Origin: Eubacteriales bacterium
Lineage (GTDB): Bacteria; Bacillota; Clostridia; Peptostreptococcales; Anaerovoracaceae
Assembly: GCA_029098205.1 (NCBI GenBank)
Contig: JAQXNW010000187.1
Coordinates: 1-13,399, forward strand
Length of the DNA stretch: 13,399 nt
Direction of reading: 5' to 3'
Under the pieces are notes generated by a model. It was not told the DNA's origin, searched no databases, and saw only the letters and a program-made list of their open reading frames with translations. Position 1 is the stretch's first letter, and every line of letters starts with the position of its first letter. Below, piece by piece: positions 6,179 through 11,080 of this stretch. The position numbers and the translations under genes were made by a program.

Positions 6179-7474
6179 ATGATTTATCTGGATAACGGCG
6201 CGTCCACGATGATGGATCCGGAGGCGCTTTCAGCAATGATGCCGTATCTGAAAGAGGAATACGGAAACAGCTTCGGTGTGTATTCGTTGGGACAGCGGAG
6301 CGGTCAGGCTGTTGAGCGTGCGAGGATGGAGATCGCGGAGCTACTTTCGGCGGATCCCGGGGAGATTTATTTTACGTCCGGCGGAACTGAGTCGGACAAC
6401 TGGGCGCTCAGCCAGGCGCTTTGGATGAAGAACGGATTCGATTTAGAGAGCTCTCATGCACACGAATCGGAGAATTCTCAGAAAAAAAGGCGGCAGGAAA
6501 AACGATGCGTGGTTCTTTCATCGGAGATCGAACATCCGGCGGTTCGAAAAACACTGGAATATCTGAGGCGTTTCGGGGTTGAAGCGGTCCTCGCGGAAAC
6601 GGATGGAGAAGGATTTCTGTCTCCTGAAAAAATACGAGCGCTGCTGGATGAATCATCCGCACGGCGAGACCCTGCCGGGCTTGTTTCTGTGATGGCCGCG
6701 AATAATGAAATCGGAACCCTGGAGCCGATCCGGGAAATCGCGGAGGAAGCCCATCGGGCGGGAGCGCTGTTTCATACCGACGCGGTGCAGGCGGTCGGAC
6801 ATATTCCGCTTGACGTTCATGCGCTCGAAATCGACTTTCTGTCTGCGAGCGGGCATAAATTCGGCGGACCGAAAGGCGTCGGGTTTTTGTATATTCGAAG
6901 CGGTCTGAATCCGGAGCCTTTCCTTCATGGGGGCGCGCAGGAAAGAGGGCTCCGCGCGGGCACATTGAATGTGCCGGGAGTTGTCGGCATGGGAAAAGCC
7001 GCGGCGCTTGCGAAAGAGCATCTAGAGGAGCGGATGGCAAAGGAATGCCGGCTTCGGAACCATCTGATCGACCGGATCCTTTCGGAGATTCCGGGTGCGA
7101 GGCTGAACGGGGCGGACCCCCGGATCGCGGATGCCCGGAATGCGGGAAACGGCTCGGACGTACAGGGACTTGGCGCTGCGGAAGAGAGTCTCGGAGGAAG
7201 GCTCCCGGGAAACGCGAATTTTATTTTTCCGGGAGTTTCATCGGAAGCGCTGTTATTCAGGCTGGATGAAGAAGGCATCGCGGCCTCTGCAGGGTCTGCG
7301 TGCTCGGCGGGCGCCATGGAGCCGTCGCATGTGCTTCTTTCCATCGGAAGATCGAGGGAAGAGGCCTTTTCGAGCCTCCGTCTTACACTTAGCTTCAGAA
7401 ATACGGAAGAGGAAATCGATCACGCAGCGGACGTACTGGTCCGTCTGACGGAAGAAATCCGCCGTGTTAAATAG
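6179..7474 (+). CDS. NifS/IscS-type cysteine desulfurase, probably dedicated to MnmA
   Basis: This 431-residue group I desulfurase removes sulfur from cysteine as a protein persulfide. It has the N-terminal IYLDNGASTMMDP, SGGTESDN (67-74), EIEHPAV, NNEIGTLEPI, HTDAVQAVGH (199-208), the PLP lysine in SGHKFGGPKG (Lys227) and the catalytic Cys375 in SAGSACSAG. It is longer than the usual length of about 380-400. Two inserts explain this: a charged His/Glu/Lys-rich segment near residues 86-108 and a Gly/Ala-rich segment near 313-340, just before the conserved RLPGNANFIF. The start at 6179 fits the family N-terminus, with AGAGGA 5 bases upstream. Being next to mnmA matches the yrvO-mnmA pair of Firmicutes, so tRNA thiolation is its likely job. 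A general IscS role remains possible. Confidence 0.93.
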   Translation: MIYLDNGASTMMDPEALSAMMPYLKEEYGNSFGVYSLGQRSGQAVERARMEIAELLSADPGEIYFTSGGTESDNWALSQALWMKNGFDLESSHAHESENSQKKRRQEKRCVVLSSEIEHPAVRKTLEYLRRFGVEAVLAETDGEGFLSPEKIRALLDESSARRDPAGLVSVMAANNEIGTLEPIREIAEEAHRAGALFHTDAVQAVGHIPLDVHALEIDFLSASGHKFGGPKGVGFLYIRSGLNPEPFLHGGAQERGLRAGTLNVPGVVGMGKAAALAKEHLEERMAKECRLRNHLIDRILSEIPGARLNGADPRIADARNAGNGSDVQGLGAAEESLGGRLPGNANFIFPGVSSEALLFRLDEEGIAASAGSACSAGAMEPSHVLLSIGRSREEAFSSLRLTLSFRNTEEEIDHAADVLVRLTEEIRRVK

Positions 7475-7483
7475 AGGTACAGA

Positions 7484-7575
7484 GAATCCGGGTAAGAAAT
7501 CCGGATGTATGGGAAAGATTCCGGGTGAGAATCCGGGTGCAGGAAAAAGAATCCGATGCAGGAGGAATCCGGGTG
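7484..7575 (+). repeat. Degenerate GAATCCGGGT repeat cluster upstream of mnmA
   Basis: Six related copies are readable: GAATCCGGGT at 7484, GAAATCCGGATG at 7496, GATTCCGGGTG at 7517, GAATCCGGGTGCAGG at 7529, GAATCCGATGCAGG at 7549 and GAATCCGGGTG at 7565. Spacing is irregular (12, 21, 12, 20 and 16 bases). They occupy most of the 146-base gap between the desulfurase and mnmA. Function unknown. Confidence 0.75.
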
Positions 7576-7620
7576 GGTTCGTTCTTGCGTCTCATTTCGG
7601 AAACAGGCAGGGATGAATCA

Positions 7621-8694
7621 ATGAGTAAAAATGCGTTGGCGGCGATGAGCGGCGGAGTGGACAGCAGCGTCGCGGCTTACCTTGCGATTGAGTCGGGTCT
7701 TAATGTCGTGGGTGCGACGATGAAACTTTATGATAATGGAACTGTGAGCTGCAACGCAAAAACCTGCTGCAGCCAGAAGGACATCGAGGACGCGCGGAAC
7801 GTCTGCTATAAACTTGGAATCCGGTACCTCGTGCTGAACTTCGAAGCGGATTTCGAGAAAGAAGTGATTCGTCCCTTTGTATATGCCTATGAGAATGGCG
7901 ATACGCCGAATCCATGCATTCGGTGCAACCATTCAATGAAATTCGGTAAACTCAGCCGGAGAGCCCGGGAAATGGGGCAGGATTTTGTCGTGACCGGCCA
8001 TTATGCGAGGATTGAGTACGACAGCGATGCGGAGCGGTATTTTCTTCGGAAAGGGATTGATCCGAAGAAGGACCAGAGCTACGTTTTATATCAGATGACG
8101 CAGGAGGATCTGGCGCATACGCTGTTTCCGCTGGGCGGGATGACGAAGCCGGAAACCCGTGAAATTGCAGCGTCTTTGGGACTTGTCACCGCATCGAAAC
8201 GGGAAAGCCAGGATATCTGCTTCGTTCCGGACGGCGACTATGCAGCGTTTATTCGAAGATATACCGGGAAAGAATATCCACCCGGCGACTTTGTAGACCG
8301 CGAGGGTCATGTGCTTGGAAGGCATCAGGGTCTGATCCGGTATACGAGAGGGCAGGGCCGGCATCTGGGCCTTTCTTTGACGCACCGGATGTATGTGCTG
8401 GAGAAGGATTATGAGAAAAACCAGATTGTTCTCGGAGAGAATGAGGATCTGTTTACAAAGGATTTAACGGCAAAGGACATGAACTGGATCATCAAGGAGC
8501 CTTCGGGTCCGATGAAGGTTTCGGCCCGTGTCCGCTACAGCCAGAAAGAGTCTCCGGCAACGGCATGGCCTCTGGAAGCCGGGCGGATGAAGCTGGAATT
8601 TGAAAATACGGAACGCGCGATCACGCCTGGCCAGGCTGTCGTTCTTTATGACGGGGACTATGTCGTCGGCGGTGGTACGATCGAGAGCGTGTAA
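7621..8694 (+). CDS. mnmA: MnmA, tRNA-specific 2-thiouridylase
   Basis: This 357-residue cytosolic enzyme uses ATP to activate U34 of tRNA-Lys, -Glu and -Gln and inserts sulfur to make 2-thiouridine. It has the PP-loop SGGVDSS (10-16). Catalytic Cys99 lies in NPCIRCN, and the second active-site Cys200 in SQDICFV. KKDQSYVLY, LFPLGGMTKPE and RYTRGQGRHLGLS are also typical of the family. The persulfide should come from the desulfurase encoded just upstream. The ATG at 7621 is chosen because the PP-loop normally begins about 10 residues in and AGGCAGGG lies 8 bases upstream. An in-frame GTG at 7525 would add 32 residues made largely from the intergenic repeats. A three-codon ORF (ATG at 7613) ends in a TGA that overlaps this ATG, possibly affecting initiation. 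Confidence 0.96.
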   Translation: MSKNALAAMSGGVDSSVAAYLAIESGLNVVGATMKLYDNGTVSCNAKTCCSQKDIEDARNVCYKLGIRYLVLNFEADFEKEVIRPFVYAYENGDTPNPCIRCNHSMKFGKLSRRAREMGQDFVVTGHYARIEYDSDAERYFLRKGIDPKKDQSYVLYQMTQEDLAHTLFPLGGMTKPETREIAASLGLVTASKRESQDICFVPDGDYAAFIRRYTGKEYPPGDFVDREGHVLGRHQGLIRYTRGQGRHLGLSLTHRMYVLEKDYEKNQIVLGENEDLFTKDLTAKDMNWIIKEPSGPMKVSARVRYSQKESPATAWPLEAGRMKLEFENTERAITPGQAVVLYDGDYVVGGGTIESV

Positions 8695-8734
8695 GCTTAT
8701 AATTGAGACCGTGTGAGCCGGAAATGCCGGAAAC
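8683..8734 (+). repeat. Imperfect direct duplications at the 3' end of mnmA
   Basis: GAGAGCGTGTAAGC (8683-8696, containing the mnmA stop) recurs as GAGACCGTGTGAGC at 8705-8718, with 12 of 14 bases identical and a period of 22. It is followed by the 9-bp tandem GCCGGAAAT/GCCGGAAAC (8717-8734). These look like small slippage-type duplications with no evident function. Confidence 0.55.
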
Positions 8735-8761
8735 GGAAGAGGTACGAGAGGGGGAAAAGCG

Positions 8762-9682
8762 ATGCAGGAAGATAAAGAGAAAATGATCCGGACAATTCCG
8801 TCCGAAGTGCAGGATACGTCCGTTTTGACACCGGGATTCCTCGTCTTGGAAGGCGGTGCGCAGAGAAGTGTTTTTACAATGGGAATTCTTGACGCGATGA
8901 TGCTGGAAGGAATCCATGTCAGGGACGTTCTGGGCGTATCCGCAGGGGCTTTGGCGGGTCTTTCCTACTGCGCGGGGCACGTCGGGGAGGCGATGCGTTT
9001 TCTCCTTCAATATGCGGACGATCCTAATTTTATCGGGATTCAGGCGGCGCTCCGGACGCATGAGTTCATCAATTATTCCATTATGACGGATGCTGCGGCG
9101 GCTTGGGATGACTCGGCAAAAGCCCGTTTCGCGGATCCCCGTCGTCATTTTTACGCGGAGGCGACCGAAATGGAATCCGGCCGGCCGGTCTTTTTCGAGA
9201 AGAAGCGGGACGATGCCTGGAATGGTCAGATCATACGGGCATCGGCGGCGTTTCCGCTGATGGCGAATCCGGTGGAAATTGAAGGAAAGCATTACCTGGA
9301 CGGCGGGTGCAGCATGCAGATTCCGTATGCGTTCGCGCTTGCGATGACGAAAGAGCCGATTCTTGTGATCCGGTCAAACCCGAGGGAGTATCGGGTGCGT
9401 CCGTCCGGAGGCATCTACTTCCGGCAGGTTTCCAGAACATATGGAAAATACGAGAAGTTCTGCGAGGCGATGGCGGATAACGTAGCCAGGTATAACAGGG
9501 AATGCGACGCGCTGGAGAAGCTGGAAGAGGAAGGCCGGATCAAAATGATCTGTCCGGAGCGTCCGATGCCGTTTAAGCGCTTTACACGGGATCTTGGCCG
9601 TATGATCCGCGGGTACCGGCAGGGATTCCGCCAGGCGAAGCAGGAGATGGACGAAATTAAAAACTGGCTTTGCGGGAAATAG
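8762..9682 (+). CDS. Patatin-like phospholipase / acyl hydrolase (YjjU type)
   Basis: This 306-residue predicted serine lipid hydrolase uses a Ser-Asp dyad. It shows the oxyanion-hole motif EGGAQRS (30-36), the nucleophile elbow GVSAG with Ser60, and the DGG motif with catalytic Asp180 in HYLDGGCS. ASAAFPLMANPVEIEG before the DGG is the usual patatin lead-in. There is no signal peptide or membrane helix, so it should be cytosolic or peripheral. The C-terminus is basic and helical (RMIRGYRQGFRQAKQ), which could touch membrane lipids; that is inference. Substrates of bacterial patatins of this subgroup are mostly undefined. GAGGGGG (8748-8754) precedes the ATG by 7 bases. It lies 67 bases after mnmA in the same direction with no terminator visible, so it may be co-transcribed. 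Confidence 0.91.
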   Translation: MQEDKEKMIRTIPSEVQDTSVLTPGFLVLEGGAQRSVFTMGILDAMMLEGIHVRDVLGVSAGALAGLSYCAGHVGEAMRFLLQYADDPNFIGIQAALRTHEFINYSIMTDAAAAWDDSAKARFADPRRHFYAEATEMESGRPVFFEKKRDDAWNGQIIRASAAFPLMANPVEIEGKHYLDGGCSMQIPYAFALAMTKEPILVIRSNPREYRVRPSGGIYFRQVSRTYGKYEKFCEAMADNVARYNRECDALEKLEEEGRIKMICPERPMPFKRFTRDLGRMIRGYRQGFRQAKQEMDEIKNWLCGK

Positions 9683-9706
9683 GCTCTGCCGTTGACAGAT
9701 TCCGGA

Positions 9707-9743
9707 GCTTCGGCATGTATGGATTTTCTGGAGATGCCGAAGC
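9707..9743. other. Stem-loop between the convergent patatin and SPFH genes
   Basis: GCTTCGGCAT (9707-9716) and ATGCCGAAGC (9734-9743) form a perfect 10-bp stem with a 17-base loop. It sits 24 bases after the patatin stop codon and 132 bases past the SPFH stop on the other strand. Neither side carries a T-run, so it is not a standard intrinsic terminator. It may stabilise or process mRNA ends. The rest of 9683-9875 contains no gene I can support. Confidence 0.6.
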
Positions 9744-9875
9744 CTTGAAAGGTCGCGTTTCATGGCGCGGATCAGAATGAAAAATGAAAAAGCAGCTTGG
9801 CTGAGCAAGAAAATAAGATCTTCTTCTTTAGGACCCGGCCAGGCCGCTTTTCTGTTTTAAAAGGAAAATTTTCGA

Positions 9876-10973
9876 CTATTTTGCGGCAGTTTGGCGGAGC
9901 GGCCTGGGAGTATGGCTGGAATCAGACCGATGGGAACTGGCTGCGGAATCTCTGTTCTCAAGATCTCGTTCGATGCCCTCAGTCGTTTTCGAAGCTTCTA
10001 CGCCGCCTTTTCCGGTGTCTTTGTCTATGCATGCGTCCTTCGGAAGCGGCGCCTCCGGTTTTTCGGAGCGGTCGATTTTTGTATAATCTCCGATTCCGAG
10101 CGCTTCTCCGGCCGCGCCGATTGCGGAAATCGTATCCGCGATGTCCGAAGGAATGAAAATCTTCGTCGCGCGGCCGTCCGCGACATCTTTCAGAGCTTCA
10201 ATGCCGCGAAGTTTCAGAACCGGATCGCTGATTCCGCTTTCATTCAGCATCCGGATTCCTGCAGCCTCCGCTTCATACGTGAGCCGTATGGACTGCGCCT
10301 CGCCTTCGGCGAGCGCGATTCTGGCTTCCTTTTCGGCTTCCGCCGCGAGAATTTTTGCCTGCTTGTCTCCCTCGGCGCGGGAAACAACGGCTTCTTTGTG
10401 CGCCTGCGCCTCCAGAATCGTCTGACGGCGTTCCCGCTCCGCGCGCATCTGCTTTGTCATGACTTCTTCGATTTCGCGAGGCGGCTGGATATTTTTGATC
10501 TCGACCCGGGTCACCTTAAGTCCCCATGGATCCGTAGCCTCGTCAAGAATCCCCTGCATCCGGCTGTTGATTTCGTCCCTGGACGTGAGCGTCGTATCGA
10601 GCTCCATTTCTCCGATGATATTCCGAAGCGTGGTCGCGGCCAGATTCTGGATGCCCGCGATCGGGTTTTCGACACCGTATGTATAGTCATGCGGATTAAA
10701 GACCTTTCCGAATACGACGCTGTCGATCTGCATCGTTACATTGTCTTTTGTGATGACCGGCTGCGGCGGAAAATCCAGCACCTGCTCTTTCAGAGAAATT
10801 TTTTTGACAACATGATCAATGATCGGAATAAGAACGTGGAAGCCGGCGTTCCATGTCGCATGATATTTTCCAAGCCGTTCTACAATATATACGCTTGCCT
10901 GCGGGACAATCCGGATATGAAAGAAGAGCAGGAAAAGAATCAGGGCGATCAGAATGAGAATCACGATAGGCAT
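9876..10973 (-). CDS. SPFH/Band 7 domain membrane protein (stomatin/QmcA type)
   Basis: This 365-residue protein is anchored by one N-terminal helix (residues 1-20). It continues with the stomatin-type sequence RIVPQASVYIVERLGKYH, LIPIIDHVVKKISLKEQVLDFPPQPVITKDNV and YGVENPIAGIQNLAATTLRNIIGEMELD, which form the Band 7 domain. An Ala/Glu-rich region follows (about 180-245, AERERRQTILEAQAHKEAVV and on), predicted to form the oligomerising coiled coil. SPFH proteins assemble cage- or raft-like structures that organise membrane proteins such as FtsH. Residues 296-365 are a hydrophilic, probably disordered tail beyond the usual core. AAAGGAGGG on the minus strand (10986-10978) fixes the ATG at 10973. 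No nfeD partner gene is visible. It follows the ABC transporter gene after 104 bases and could share its transcript. Confidence 0.93.
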   Translation of the reverse strand: MPIVILILIALILFLLFFHIRIVPQASVYIVERLGKYHATWNAGFHVLIPIIDHVVKKISLKEQVLDFPPQPVITKDNVTMQIDSVVFGKVFNPHDYTYGVENPIAGIQNLAATTLRNIIGEMELDTTLTSRDEINSRMQGILDEATDPWGLKVTRVEIKNIQPPREIEEVMTKQMRAERERRQTILEAQAHKEAVVSRAEGDKQAKILAAEAEKEARIALAEGEAQSIRLTYEAEAAGIRMLNESGISDPVLKLRGIEALKDVADGRATKIFIPSDIADTISAIGAAGEALGIGDYTKIDRSEKPEAPLPKDACIDKDTGKGGVEASKTTEGIERDLENRDSAASSHRSDSSHTPRPLRQTAAK

Positions 10974-10990
10974 AATACCCTCCTTTGGAA

Positions 10991-11080
10991 GCTTTGAATT
11001 ATTTGAATCAGTTCGAATCAGTCTGCGTCAGTTTGAATCCGTTCGATACAATCCGAATCAGTCCGAATCAGTCTGCATCA
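10991..11080 (-). repeat. Decamer tandem repeat array between ABC transporter and SPFH genes
   Basis: Read on the minus strand, eight units lie in exact 10-base register from 11080 to 11001, with consensus TGATTCGRAC: TGATGCAGAC, TGATTCGGAC, TGATTCGGAT, TGTATCGAAC, GGATTCAAAC, TGACGCAGAC, TGATTCGAAC, TGATTCAAAT. A ninth, shifted by one base, follows (AATTCAAAGC). The first unit's TGA is the stop codon of the ABC transporter gene. Because the period is 10, successive TGA triplets fall in all three frames. The array ends 5 bases before the SPFH ribosome site. Confidence 0.85.

Noticed and set aside
7484..7575. Possible CRISPR-like array
   Set aside because: Repeats are about 10 bases, degenerate and irregularly spaced without unique spacers of uniform length, and no cas genes are nearby.
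7525..7620. Upstream GTG start for mnmA
   Set aside because: It would add 32 residues translated mostly from the intergenic repeats; MnmA proteins begin about 10 residues before the PP-loop.
9835..9860. CGGC-CAG-GCCG followed by TTTTCTGTTTT as a plus-strand terminator
   Set aside because: The stem is only four base pairs and lies more than 140 bases past the patatin stop, so support is too weak.
9891..10997. Long open frame (368 codons) on the plus strand across the SPFH gene
   Set aside because: The minus-strand SPFH protein has clear family motifs and a strong ribosome site; the plus-strand frame has neither.
10991..11080. Decamer array as a coding repeat
   Set aside because: The period is not a multiple of three and TGA recurs in every minus-strand frame, so it cannot encode a repeat protein.
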